DNA of 64,000 nucleotides from Vibrio artabrorum (GTDB lineage Bacteria > Pseudomonadota > Gammaproteobacteria > Enterobacterales > Vibrionaceae), in NCBI RefSeq assembly GCF_024347295.1, contig NZ_AP025459.1:806001-870000 (forward strand). Direction: 5' to 3'. The notes under the pieces were generated by a model. The model was not told the origin of the DNA. It made no database searches and saw only the letters and a program-made list of their open reading frames with translations. Shown piece by piece: positions 9,906 to 18,754 of this stretch; within the stretch, counting starts at the first letter, position 1, and each line of letters starts with the position of its first letter. The position numbers were made by a program, and so were the translations under genes.

Positions 9906-10316
9906 TTGACTTACAATGTTTGTTCATTTCGCTCATTGTTGATCAACAACGCTTTTTCTATTCGAAAAAATGTTGGAGCAGTCCCGTATTTTTATAGCTA
10001 CAAGATGGAAAGTGTAGGTACGCCAATAGCTTTCCATTTTGGTTCTCGATTCAAATTTGATTTTGGCTTAAGTCACACAAGCTTTGACTACAGTCACACA
10101 GTATGGAATAAAACGGACTATAGCTTTGATGAGCCAGTCACCTTGTCTATTGACATAACTAACACAGGTGAACGCGATGGTGCAGAAATTGTGCAATTTT
10201 ATGCTCTCGATCAAGTTTGCTCTCATGTTTGGTCGCTCATCACAAGAAATAAAGTCTCGACATGCCATAACAGTTTAATCTGGCAAAAAATGTATTACCA
10301 AGAGATTGGAGTATGA
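9906..10316 (+). pseudogene. Remnant of a GH3 beta-xylosidase/glucosidase (C-terminal part)
   Basis: A 136-codon open frame carries recognisable pieces of the GH3 C-terminus in correct order: VPYFYSYKMES corresponds to the P-x-Y-Y-N-H-K-x-S block, FKFDFGLSHTSFDYS to the FPFGFGLSYTTFEYS block, and TNTGERDGAEIVQFYALD to the start of the fibronectin-III-like domain. The frame then loses similarity; reading one base later near 10230 gives SSQEIKS, which may continue the R-P-V-K-E-L-K motif, so a frameshift is likely. The first 600 or so residues, including the nucleophile, are absent. It is therefore a degraded leftover of a xylan-island glycosidase, not a functional gene. Confidence 0.72.
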
Positions 10317-10517
10317 CAACAGTACCTGCGCATCTTTTTTTACAGTAATGAAATACCCAAATTAAGATTAATCGATTCGAAATGAATTTTATAAAAGATA
10401 GATGTGCCTTGGATCACATTAACTTTTTTTATTAATTAGAGACTAAAAAAACATAATAGAAAACAGACGGTTTAAAGAGCAATATTTGATTATTCAAAAT
10501 GATTAGGATAATTGATT

Positions 10518-11537
10518 ATGACAGATTTAAAAGTGATGAGTTGGGGTGAATACCAATTGTTCTCTTTAGTTAATCAACAAGGCACACAAGTTGATATTTC
10601 TGACCTCGGTGGTTTAATTGTCAACTTTTATGTTCAAGATCAGCATGAGCAAACCCGAAATATCGTTCTAGGGTACGACACTCCTGATGAGTACCTTGAT
10701 GGAGCATGCTATTTAGGTTGTGTTGTCGGCCCTTGGGCAAACCGTATCGCTAATGGTCATTATTCAATTGACGATATTGATTTTACACTCGATCAAAATG
10801 AAAAATCCAATCACTTGCATGGTGGTTTAGCTAATTTAGGAGCAAAACGCTGGGCTGTCGAAATCGTTAATAATACAACATTAAAACTCGCGATAACACT
10901 CGATGCTGATGAAGCGAGTTACCCACATACCATAGATTTTGTGGTGACCTATCACTTGTCTGAAACCAACGAACTCCGTATCTGCTTTGAAGCGATGCCA
11001 CACGGAAAAACCCCGATTAATATGACACAACATACTTACTTTAACTTAAATGAAAGTGAAGATGTGTTGAATCACAAAATCCAGATCAACTCTGACCGTT
11101 ACCTAACCGTAGATAGTTGCGCAATCCCATTAACTAAAGTGTCGGTTAAAGACACGCCATTCGACTTTCGTCAACCTGTTCTAATTAAACAGGCTATGGA
11201 TCTAAACAATAAGCAATTAAAAGCTGCTGGTGGTTATGACCACTGTTGGTGTTTTGAGGCAATCGAATTGCAGGCGAATGCAACTCTTTCAGAAGAAACA
11301 TCCGGCCTTCATTTGCATGTAGCAAGCGACCAAATTGGTATGCAGTTTTACACCGGTAATTTTTTAAACAAAGAGCCTGGTCGTCATTCACAAATTTATA
11401 ATAAGCATGCCGGTGTATGTCTCGAAACTCAATGTTATCCAAACCAGATCAACATGGATAATAAGCAAGATTGTATTTATGGCCCAAACAAGTCGTACCG
11501 CCATAACGTTGTATATCAAGTACTAACAACTCAATAG
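10518..11537 (+). CDS. galM: Aldose 1-epimerase (mutarotase)
   Basis: Interconverts alpha and beta anomers of aldoses. The 339-residue protein has the galactose mutarotase fold motifs: GPWANRIANGHYSID (near 72-86), the catalytic histidine region NMTQHTYFNL (near 172-181), GGYDHCW and the catalytic glutamate in GVCLETQCYPNQIN (near 298-311). The ATG at 10518 has GGA nine bases before it; an in-frame TTG at 10512 is less likely. It precedes the L-fucose isomerase-like gene by 12 bases. In this xylan island its substrate is probably xylose or arabinose and not galactose, which is inference from context. Confidence 0.9.
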   Translation: MTDLKVMSWGEYQLFSLVNQQGTQVDISDLGGLIVNFYVQDQHEQTRNIVLGYDTPDEYLDGACYLGCVVGPWANRIANGHYSIDDIDFTLDQNEKSNHLHGGLANLGAKRWAVEIVNNTTLKLAITLDADEASYPHTIDFVVTYHLSETNELRICFEAMPHGKTPINMTQHTYFNLNESEDVLNHKIQINSDRYLTVDSCAIPLTKVSVKDTPFDFRQPVLIKQAMDLNNKQLKAAGGYDHCWCFEAIELQANATLSEETSGLHLHVASDQIGMQFYTGNFLNKEPGRHSQIYNKHAGVCLETQCYPNQINMDNKQDCIYGPNKSYRHNVVYQVLTTQ

Positions 11538-11549
11538 ATAGAGATAATT

Positions 11550-13040
11550 ATGATTAACATTCCTCAAGTAAATATGGGCATTGTTGCTGTTAGCCGTGAC
11601 TGCTTTCCGATTTCACTATCAAAGCAGCGCCGTAACAACGTAGTAGCACAGTGCCAAAAAAAAGAGATTAATCTTGTCGAGCTAGAAACGATCATCGAAA
11701 ACGAAAGTGACATGCTCAAAGCACTCCAAGAAGCGAAAGATAAATCAATCAATTCTCTTGTTATCTACTTAGGTAACTTCGGGCCTGAAGGTCCATTAAC
11801 TCAAATGGCACAACGTTTTGACGGCCCTGTTATGTTTGTATCTGCAGCAGAAGAGTCAACGGCGTGCTTGAGTAATGATCGTGGTGATGCCTACTGCGGT
11901 ATGTTAAACGCGTCTTACAGTGCAAACCTTCGCAATATTCGCCCTCATATCCCTCAGTACCCAGTAGGTACGCCGGAGGAAGTTGCGGTGATGATCGGTG
12001 ACTTTGTTCCGGTAGCCCGCACGATTCTAGGACTAAAAGGTCTTAAAATCTTCAGTTTCGGTCCTCGCCCCCATGACTTTGTTGCATGTAATGCACCAAT
12101 CAAAGCGCTGTTTGACTTGGGCGTTGAGGTCATGGAGAACAGTGAATTAGATTTACTGGACTTATTTCAACAAGCTGAAGGACACCAAGATATTCCTGGT
12201 ATCGTTGCTGAGATGGAGCGTGAATTAGGTGATAACAACCCATACCCAGATCTACTCCCTAAACTGGCACAATATGAAGTCGCATTACTGACATTTCACG
12301 AGCAAAACTTAGGGGCTTCAAACTTCGGTATTTTCGCTAACAAATGCTGGCCATCATTTGAGAAGTTCTTTGGCTTCGTTCCTTGTTACGTTAATGCTCG
12401 TCTTGCTGAGCGTGGTATTCCTGTCGCTTGCGAAGTCGATATTTACGGCGCACTGTCTGAGTACATGATTACTTGTGCTACCAACCACCCAGCCACTTTG
12501 TTAGATATTAACAATACCGTGCCCAAGGATATGGTTGAAAACGCCACAGACCAAATGGGCAGCTACACAGAGAAAGACCTATTTATGGGTTTCCATTGTG
12601 GCAACACTGCGCCAAGTTGCATGAAAAACTCACAACTTCGTTTCCAAAAAATCATGCACAGCTTGATGGAGCCGGGACTTGAGCCAAATATTACTCGAGG
12701 TACGCTTGAGGGCCAAATTAAAGCAGGTGAAGTTACGCTGTTCCGTCTTCAATCTACGGCAGACACTAAGTTACGTTCCTACGTAGCACAAGGGGATATT
12801 CTCGATATTGACCCTGAATCATTTGGTTCTATTGCGGTGTTTGCTATTCCTGAAATGCAACGTTTTTACCGCCACGTACTCATTCAGAAACGTTACCCAC
12901 ATCATGCGGGTATTGCTTTTGGTCATGTGGGTAAAACACTTTATCAAGTGCTAGATTTGATTGGTGTTTCTGATATTGATTACAACCAACCTGTACATGA
13001 GCGCTACCCAAATGAAATACCAAGTGTTTTTCTTGGTTAA
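11550..13040 (+). CDS. L-fucose/L-arabinose isomerase-family protein of unknown substrate
   Basis: A 496-residue cytoplasmic protein of the FucI/AraA-like family. Family features include the N-terminal Rossmann-like section (GNFGPEGPLTQMAQRF, near 72-87), FSFGPRPHDF (near 169-178), a metal-ligand region ACEVDIYGALSEYM (near 293-306) and the later MGFHCGNTAPSC (near 350-361). Known relatives isomerise fucose, arabinose or act in related sugar pathways, but similarity is too distant to name a reaction. It shares a unit with galM and ends at a good terminator. An isomerase for a minor pentose of xylan such as L-arabinose is the natural guess. Confidence 0.75.
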   Translation: MINIPQVNMGIVAVSRDCFPISLSKQRRNNVVAQCQKKEINLVELETIIENESDMLKALQEAKDKSINSLVIYLGNFGPEGPLTQMAQRFDGPVMFVSAAEESTACLSNDRGDAYCGMLNASYSANLRNIRPHIPQYPVGTPEEVAVMIGDFVPVARTILGLKGLKIFSFGPRPHDFVACNAPIKALFDLGVEVMENSELDLLDLFQQAEGHQDIPGIVAEMERELGDNNPYPDLLPKLAQYEVALLTFHEQNLGASNFGIFANKCWPSFEKFFGFVPCYVNARLAERGIPVACEVDIYGALSEYMITCATNHPATLLDINNTVPKDMVENATDQMGSYTEKDLFMGFHCGNTAPSCMKNSQLRFQKIMHSLMEPGLEPNITRGTLEGQIKAGEVTLFRLQSTADTKLRSYVAQGDILDIDPESFGSIAVFAIPEMQRFYRHVLIQKRYPHHAGIAFGHVGKTLYQVLDLIGVSDIDYNQPVHERYPNEIPSVFLG

Positions 13041-13064
13041 TGCCAATGTAAAATAAGTAATGAA

Positions 13065-13096
13065 AAAGGGCTTTAAGAGTGATCTTAAGGCCCTTT
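13065..13096 (+). terminator. Intrinsic terminator after the isomerase-like gene
   Basis: A 14-bp stem, AAAGGGCTTTAAGA at 13065-13078 with TCTTAAGGCCCTTT at 13083-13096, separated by GTGA, begins 25 bases after the stop codon. The T-rich 3' arm makes it a normal Rho-independent end. Confidence 0.85.
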
Positions 13097-13266
13097 CGTT
13101 ATTTATTCTATTGAACGAGATGTCTAACACCAACTAAGTACTTTACAGTTGACTATAATAGGATGAGAAAGTGCCGTGCTCTAGGGTATCAAAGCTTAAG
13201 TCCAATAAACTTTGAAAGCAAACTGTCGCTTAGTGGAGAGGCCTACCTGTAGCGATAAGAGTTTTG

Positions 13267-14460
13267 TTAGTCTTTTTGTTCACATCGAAATTCTTTCGGA
13301 GTTCGATTTAAATTCTTTTTAAAGACGGTATACATATATTGTAGAGAAGGGTAACCACAAATCTCGGCTATATCAGAAATAGGTAATGATGTTGTTTTAA
13401 GTAAAACACATGCTTTATCTAATTTAGAATTATGAATTTCTTGATGAATAGAATGTCCACGCTCTTCTTTGAATCGTGATTCCATATTTGATCTGGAAAT
13501 TCCGACATAATTTAAAACTTGATCAACTTTGATTCCTTTGCATGCATTTTGACGGATAAAATGCATAGCCTGAATAACATAGGTATCTTTTAATGCTTGA
13601 TAATCTGAGCTTTGACGTTGATGCACTTTTGATGGTGGAACTAATACACGTTCATAACCTTTTTTCTGATTGAGAGGCGTATTCTCATTTGATTTAGTAG
13701 TGATATGTTTGTGTAATATTTTAGCGGCTCGATATCCCATTTCTTTACAGCCTTGAGCGACAGAGCTAAGAGATACTCGAGTTAAATATCTAGCCAGCTC
13801 TTCGTTATCGATACCAATTATCGAGACTTTGTCCGGCACCATAAGATTAAGATGATCACAAACTTGTAAGAGATGACGAGCTCGGGAGTCTGTTGCAGCA
13901 ACAATCCCTGTTGGGGTGGGAAGCATCTGAAGCCAGTCGGCAAGGCGATTCATATCATATTGCCAATTATGGGGACTCGTATCGCTACCTCGATAAATAG
14001 AACAGGCGTATCCTTCTTTTTTTATGATTTTACTAAAGGCTCGTTCCCTCTCGGTAGCCCATCGTTTATTGTCAACATCTGCAAATCCATAGAATGCAAA
14101 ATTTTGTAATCCTTTGTCTTTTAGATGCTTAAAGGCTAGTTCGACTAAAGCTTCGTTGTCCGTCGCAACATAAGGCACATTAGGGTAGTCATTCATATCT
14201 TGATAAGAACCGCCTACACCAACGATAGGAATCGAACTGTCGGCGAGTAACGCTGAAATATCAGGGCTATCGAAGTCAGCGATAATCCCATCGCCTTGCC
14301 AGGCATGAATGTTTTCAAGGTGAGTCGTAAAATCATCCTCGAGAAAAATATCCCAATCACATTGGGATGCTTGCAAATACTCCCCGATCCCTTCAATCAC
14401 TTGACGGTCATAAGTTTTGTTCGCGTTAAATAACAAATTGATACGAAATTTTTTATTCAT
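13267..14460 (-). CDS. xylR: Xylose operon regulator XylR
   Basis: Xylose-responsive activator, 397 residues. The N-terminal two thirds is a LacI-type periplasmic-binding-like sensor (YDRQVIEGIGEYLQ near 17-30, VPYVATDNEALVELAFKHL near 95-113, KVSIIGIDNEELARYLT near 212-228), and the last hundred residues are an AraC-type double helix-turn-helix (VDQVLNYVGISRSNMESRF near 315-333, ISDIAEICGYPSLQYMYTVFK near 363-383). This architecture and length match E. coli XylR. It is divergent from xylB across 206 bases and probably controls xylB, xylA and the glycosidase operon. Confidence 0.95.
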   Translation of the reverse strand: MNKKFRINLLFNANKTYDRQVIEGIGEYLQASQCDWDIFLEDDFTTHLENIHAWQGDGIIADFDSPDISALLADSSIPIVGVGGSYQDMNDYPNVPYVATDNEALVELAFKHLKDKGLQNFAFYGFADVDNKRWATERERAFSKIIKKEGYACSIYRGSDTSPHNWQYDMNRLADWLQMLPTPTGIVAATDSRARHLLQVCDHLNLMVPDKVSIIGIDNEELARYLTRVSLSSVAQGCKEMGYRAAKILHKHITTKSNENTPLNQKKGYERVLVPPSKVHQRQSSDYQALKDTYVIQAMHFIRQNACKGIKVDQVLNYVGISRSNMESRFKEERGHSIHQEIHNSKLDKACVLLKTTSLPISDIAEICGYPSLQYMYTVFKKNLNRTPKEFRCEQKD

Positions 14461-14520
14461 ATTTTCGGGGGGCTCTTATCAATAATTTAGCTGGAGTTTA
14501 TCAGTCGACCTGATTTTTAG

Positions 14521-14536
14521 GTGTGATCTTGCACAC
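14521..14536. promoter_or_regulatory. Inverted repeat between xylR and xylB, weak CRP-like site
   Basis: GTGTGATCTTGCACAC has perfect GTGTG/CACAC arms six bases apart. Read as a CRP site, the left half TGTGA is perfect and the right half ACACG fits only in part. Its position about 130 bases before xylB is suitable for catabolite control of a divergent region. The nearby TAAATAACGTAA at 14564-14575 may be a XylR target. Confidence 0.35.
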
Positions 14537-14666
14537 GTTCATGAAATCCCTGAAATTGACTACTAAATAACGTAATTGTAAGGGGCGATCAATACATCAA
14601 TACTCTCCATCAGTTACAAACTTTCAGCAAAGGCAAGGCAAGCTAGAGCGCTAAAGAGGACAAATT

Positions 14667-16118
14667 ATGTATATTGGTATCGACTTAGGTACATCAGGTG
14701 TTAAGTCTATTGTAATGTCTCGTGATGGGGATATTCTTGCTTCTCAAACGATAAAATTAACGGTGTCGCGTCCCTTGGAGCTATGGTCTGAGCAAGATCC
14801 TATGGATTGGTGGCAAGCGACATGCGAATCGATTTCTGGTTTGTCGAATCAAGTTGATTTAGCACAAGTGAAAGCCATCGGTTTATCCGGTCAAATGCAT
14901 GGTGCAACATTGCTTGATGCTAATGGTGATATCATTCGGCCTGCCATTCTATGGAACGACGGTCGCTGCGCAGATGAGTGTCTTCAACTAGAAGCAGAGG
15001 TGCCAAATAGCCGATCTATCACGGGCAATATCATGATGCCAGGGTTTACTGCACCTAAGTTAAAGTGGGTGGCTAATCATGAGCCTCAATTATTCGAGAA
15101 AATAAATAAAGTATTGTTACCAAAAGATTACTTACGATTCAAAATGACCGGAGATTTTGCCTCTGACATGTCTGATTCGGCAGGTACACTTTGGCTAGAT
15201 GTTGAAAAACGTGATTGGAATAACGACTTACTTGCTGCAACGGGTCTTTCGCGTCGCCACATGCCGAAACTATTTGAAGGTAATGAAATCACGGGCGCTT
15301 TATCTCAAGACGTCGCCGCTCTATGGGGAATGAAGCAAGTCCCAGTGATTGCTGGTGGTGGTGATAATGCTGCCGGAGCCATTGGTGTTGGTATCATAAG
15401 TCCAGGACAAGCGATGCTATCACTCGGCACATCGGGGGTTTACTTTGCCGTCAGCGACACTTTTGTATCAAACCCTGAATCCGCTCTACACAGTTTTTGT
15501 CATGCTCTGCCAAATACTTGTCACACTATGTCGGTCATCTTAAGTGCCGCGTCTTGTTTACAATGGGTTGCGGATCTTACCGATTTCGATGATGTCGGCA
15601 AGATGCTGATCGAGGTGGAAAATCATGCCGATACTTCTTCCAATGTTGTATTTTTACCATATTTGTCAGGAGAACGTACGCCTCATAATAATCCGAATGC
15701 AAAAGGAGTATTTTTCGGGATGAGCCATACAACCACTAAAGTTGAATTAGCTCTAGCTGTTCTTGAGGGCGTAGGTTTTGCCTTTGCTGATGGTTTCGAT
15801 GCTCTTCATGTGACCAAAAACATACCAGATGAAGTTTCATTAATTGGCGGTGGTGCTCGAAGTCAATTTTGGCGTCAAATGCTTGCTGATATTGTAGAGA
15901 TGCCACTAGTTTATCGGAAAGGTGGAGATGTTGGTCCTGCATTGGGGGCGGCTCGCCTTGCTATTTTAGGTATGGAGCCTAATGCAAGTTTACAGGATGT
16001 ATGTCCTGTACCAGAACTCGTGCAAAGACACGAACCTAATATTGAAAAAGCGGCTTACTATCGAGCTAAACGTAAGGTATTTCAATCACTTTATACCAGA
16101 CTCCAGGATCTATTCTAA
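14667..16118 (+). CDS. xylB: Xylulokinase XylB
   Basis: Phosphorylates D-xylulose to xylulose 5-phosphate with ATP, feeding the pentose phosphate pathway. The 483-residue FGGY-family kinase begins with the phosphate-binding MYIGIDLGTSGVKS and has SGQMHGATLLD (near 73-83), ILWNDGRC with the catalytic-domain Asp region, VIAGGGDNAAGAIGVG (near 229-244, with the family's catalytic Asp) and the C-terminal ADP-binding LIGGGARSQFWRQMLAD (near 392-408). AAGAGGA precedes the start. Divergent from xylR, ends at a bidirectional terminator. Confidence 0.97.
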   Translation: MYIGIDLGTSGVKSIVMSRDGDILASQTIKLTVSRPLELWSEQDPMDWWQATCESISGLSNQVDLAQVKAIGLSGQMHGATLLDANGDIIRPAILWNDGRCADECLQLEAEVPNSRSITGNIMMPGFTAPKLKWVANHEPQLFEKINKVLLPKDYLRFKMTGDFASDMSDSAGTLWLDVEKRDWNNDLLAATGLSRRHMPKLFEGNEITGALSQDVAALWGMKQVPVIAGGGDNAAGAIGVGIISPGQAMLSLGTSGVYFAVSDTFVSNPESALHSFCHALPNTCHTMSVILSAASCLQWVADLTDFDDVGKMLIEVENHADTSSNVVFLPYLSGERTPHNNPNAKGVFFGMSHTTTKVELALAVLEGVGFAFADGFDALHVTKNIPDEVSLIGGGARSQFWRQMLADIVEMPLVYRKGGDVGPALGAARLAILGMEPNASLQDVCPVPELVQRHEPNIEKAAYYRAKRKVFQSLYTRLQDLF

Positions 16119-16220
16119 CCAGAAAAGCGTCATGGGCGTTTAGAAGAGATTGAGTTTTAGTACTAGAATTTTTAAATAACATGAGACAATTACCTGAAGT
16201 ATAGGCAATGTTCTTTATAA

Positions 16221-16250
16221 AAAAGGCGACAGTGAAAACTGTCGCCTTTT
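16221..16250. terminator. Bidirectional terminator between xylB and the DUF819 gene
   Basis: AAAAGGCGACAGT at 16221-16233 pairs with ACTGTCGCCTTTT at 16238-16250 around a GAAA loop. A-rich and T-rich flanks allow termination from both strands, serving the convergent genes on either side. Confidence 0.92.
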
Positions 16251-16329
16251 TGATTGCTCGTCCTAAAACTAAAATGGGGAATATGACTGAGGCTGATATT
16301 GCCCACATAAATTTTACGTTAAAGGACTA

Positions 16330-17556
16330 TCAACCTAATGCTGCGGCCTGCATGATTAAGCCACAGATATAAGCGCCGTATGTACCCAACGCGTAACCAA
16401 GTACAGCCATTAGGATACCGACTGGAGCCAAAGCAGGGTGGAATGCAGCAGCAACGATAGGAGCAGATGCAGCGCCGCCTACGTTAGCTTGGCTACCGAC
16501 CGCCATGAAGAATAAAGGTGCGCGGATCAGTTTCGCCATCACGATCATGATAACCGCGTGAATTGTTAACCACGTAATCCCAATAAAGAAGTAACCTGGG
16601 TTATCGAAGATCGCCGTGACATCCATTTGCATACCAATGGTTGCGACTAGGATGTAAATAAAAGCAGACCCTACCTTAGATGCGCCACTGTGTTCAAGGC
16701 TACGTGTTGATTTGAAGCATGAAGCGATGAGTGCGAATGTCGTTACCATTACGATTAACCAGAAGAATCCAGACGTAAGACTGTACTGTGCCAGTTCTGG
16801 AGCATTGGTTGAAATCCATGGTGCAATGATGTCGCTAAAGAAGTGTGCTAAACCAGTAAGACCGAATGCAATGGCAGTGATCTTCATTAGATCGGTTGTT
16901 GTGGTCGGGCGAGCGTTTTCATCTTGATACTTAGATACCGTCTCTTTTAGATCTTCGATTGATGAAGTATCCGCTTTTAACCATGCATCAATCTTTTTAT
17001 GGCGACCGGCCATGATAAGCAAGACAGCCATCCAAATATTGGCACAGATAACATCAACCGTAATCATGGCAGAAAACAGTTTGTCATCAACTTCAAATAC
17101 TTCTTTCATTGCCGCTTGGTTTGCACCGCCACCGATCCAAGAGCCAGCCACCGTGGTTAGACCGCGCCATACATCACCAGAAACAAGATCAGGGTTAATT
17201 TGATCGATAATCAGAATCGCTAATGGTCCACCAATGATGATACCGACAGTACCCGTTAAAAACATGATGACGGCTTTAGAGCCTAACCCAAAGATTTTGC
17301 GTAAGTCTGCCGATATGATGAGCAGAACGAGTGCACTTGGAAGCAAGTAACGGCTTGCAACAAAGTACAGTTTAGAATTTGAAGCGTCGATGATGCCTAA
17401 GCTGTTCAGTAAAGAGGGAACAAAGTAGCAAAGTAACAAACCCGGAACGAACGAGTAGAATTTTTTTAGTGCGCTATTTTGGCTACTTTCCGTGATAAAA
17501 ACGCCGCCAAGAATTACAGCTAACATGCCCATTATTACAGCATCATTAGTAATCAT
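16330..17556 (-). CDS. DUF819-family inner-membrane protein
   Basis: A 408-residue polytopic membrane protein of the DUF819 family (B. subtilis YjcL type). About ten to twelve hydrophobic segments are visible, for example VIMGMLAVILGGVFI at the start and a glycine-rich GTVGIIIGGPLAILII near 100-116. The family motif WRGLTTVAGSWIGGGANQAA (near 129-148) and the repeated later ANVGGAASAPIVAAAF (near 366-381) look like the two gating segments of an inverted-repeat transporter. No substrate is known to me. A good AAAAGGAG ribosome site precedes the ATG. Single gene with a long upstream region. Confidence 0.85.
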   Translation of the reverse strand: MITNDAVIMGMLAVILGGVFITESSQNSALKKFYSFVPGLLLCYFVPSLLNSLGIIDASNSKLYFVASRYLLPSALVLLIISADLRKIFGLGSKAVIMFLTGTVGIIIGGPLAILIIDQINPDLVSGDVWRGLTTVAGSWIGGGANQAAMKEVFEVDDKLFSAMITVDVICANIWMAVLLIMAGRHKKIDAWLKADTSSIEDLKETVSKYQDENARPTTTTDLMKITAIAFGLTGLAHFFSDIIAPWISTNAPELAQYSLTSGFFWLIVMVTTFALIASCFKSTRSLEHSGASKVGSAFIYILVATIGMQMDVTAIFDNPGYFFIGITWLTIHAVIMIVMAKLIRAPLFFMAVGSQANVGGAASAPIVAAAFHPALAPVGILMAVLGYALGTYGAYICGLIMQAAALG

Positions 17557-17620
17557 TATTATTATCTCCTTTTAGGTGGGCGTAAACGCCTCACTTTTTT
17601 GAAGTGCAGGACTATACCGA

Positions 17621-17647
17621 TAACCGCTATTGGTTACAAACTGTAAC
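17621..17647. promoter_or_regulatory. Overlapping dyads upstream of the DUF819 gene
   Basis: TAACC-N6-GGTTA overlaps GTTACA-AAC-TGTAAC, the latter with perfect 6-base arms, 65-91 bases before the DUF819 start codon. This is the geometry of a dimeric regulator site, but no regulator can be named. Confidence 0.4.
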
Positions 17648-18136
17648 GACAGACATATATTGGAAATATTTATGTTAATTTTATGAGGGTTAAACTTGTG
17701 AAGAAGATGATTCCGCCATTGATTTTGTGAATGTAGCATGGTGAATTACAAGGTGAAGCTGGGTATATGCAAGGTGATTCAACCGTGAAAAAACGGACGC
17801 CATGAATTGGGGGGAGACATTGGGTGGCTAAAAAAAGCGCATATTAAACCCGCTAACAAAAGAACTTATAATTCGGTGTTATGTTTCAATAATGTAAAAT
17901 TCAATTCATCTTTACCGATGTATTCACCAATAAAAATAATGGTTAAGTCACATAAATTTTAGAAATTAATTATCTAAACAGGCTTTATATCGCTAGGTTG
18001 GCGCTTTTTTAAGCGGATTGTGTTGGCACTTGGAGGTGTCTATAGCAAGTGAAATGGCCCACAATCACTAAATCAGGTTTTATCTCAAACAGATTTAAGG
18101 TCAATCAAAAAGGATGAATAAGATGACGTATTGTCC

Positions 18137-18165
18137 AAAAAAAACGGCCCAAATGAAGGGCCGTT
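18137..18165 (-). terminator. Terminator of mgsA
   Basis: AACGGCCC at 18143-18150 pairs with GGGCCGTT at 18158-18165; on the minus strand the stem is followed by an eight-base T run. Strong Rho-independent end about 70 bases after mgsA. Confidence 0.93.
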
Positions 18166-18236
18166 CTTATCTGTAAATGACGCTCTAAATAGACTTAAGG
18201 TCGTTAGCGTTCACTTCAACTTTTTGTGCCGAATAA

Positions 18237-18692
18237 TTAAGTGCGATCTGCGAGATACGCTTCGTAGTCAGGAATTTCAATACTCACTTCTTGTTCAAGC
18301 AACGAAGAGTTAAACAGGAAATTTGCAGTTGCACGGTTTGTTGCCACTGGAATATTCCACACACTTGCTATTCGCAGCAAGGCTTTCACGTCTGGGTCGT
18401 GTGGAACTGCGTTTAGTGGATCCCAGAAGAAAATCAACATGTCGATTTTACCTTCCGAGATAAGTGCGCCAAGTTGTTGGTCGCCGCCCATTGGGCCACT
18501 GATCATGCTCTTGATGGCTAAACCTGTTTCTTTGCTTAGTAGAGAACCCGTAGTGCCCGTTGCATAAAGGAAGTGACTTTGTAGTTTTTCTTTATTTTCT
18601 GTAACCCATCTTAGTAGCTCAGGTTTAAAGTGATCATGAGCGACTAAAGCAATATTCTTATGCGTTGGCATAGTACGCGTTGTTTTTTGCAT
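18237..18692 (-). CDS. mgsA: Methylglyoxal synthase MgsA
   Basis: Converts dihydroxyacetone phosphate to methylglyoxal and phosphate, a bypass that relieves sugar-phosphate stress. The 151-residue cytoplasmic protein has the usual family length and motifs: NIALVAHDH (near 13-21), ATGTTGSLL (phosphate loop, near 45-53), [15 protein letters not shown] with the catalytic Asp (near 66-80) and [19 protein letters not shown] (near 90-108). Single-gene unit with its own terminator. Its proximity to sugar catabolic clusters may be coincidental. Confidence 0.97.
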   Translation of the reverse strand: MQKTTRTMPTHKNIALVAHDHFKPELLRWVTENKEKLQSHFLYATGTTGSLLSKETGLAIKSMISGPMGGDQQLGALISEGKIDMLIFFWDPLNAVPHDPDVKALLRIASVWNIPVATNRATANFLFNSSLLEQEVSIEIPDYEAYLADRT

Positions 18693-18754
18693 GAATGTTC
18701 CCTAATTATTGTTCGTGTTTTTTATTGTTATTGAATACTTTACTCAATATAGCA

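Larger units (their letters stand above)
17557..18236. other. Long non-coding interval with an operator-like dyad
   Basis: About 680 bases without a convincing gene. Close to the DUF819 start there is GTTACA-AAC-TGTAAC at 17633-17647, overlapping TAACC-N6-GGTTA at 17621-17636. The mgsA terminator is at the far end. The short open frames here lack ribosome sites and similarity. An upstream regulatory region or an unannotated small RNA are both possible; neither is demonstrated. Confidence 0.4.

Noticed and set aside
18131..18313. Short plus-strand open frame near the mgsA terminator
   Set aside because: It runs through the terminator and into the antisense of mgsA, with no ribosome site.
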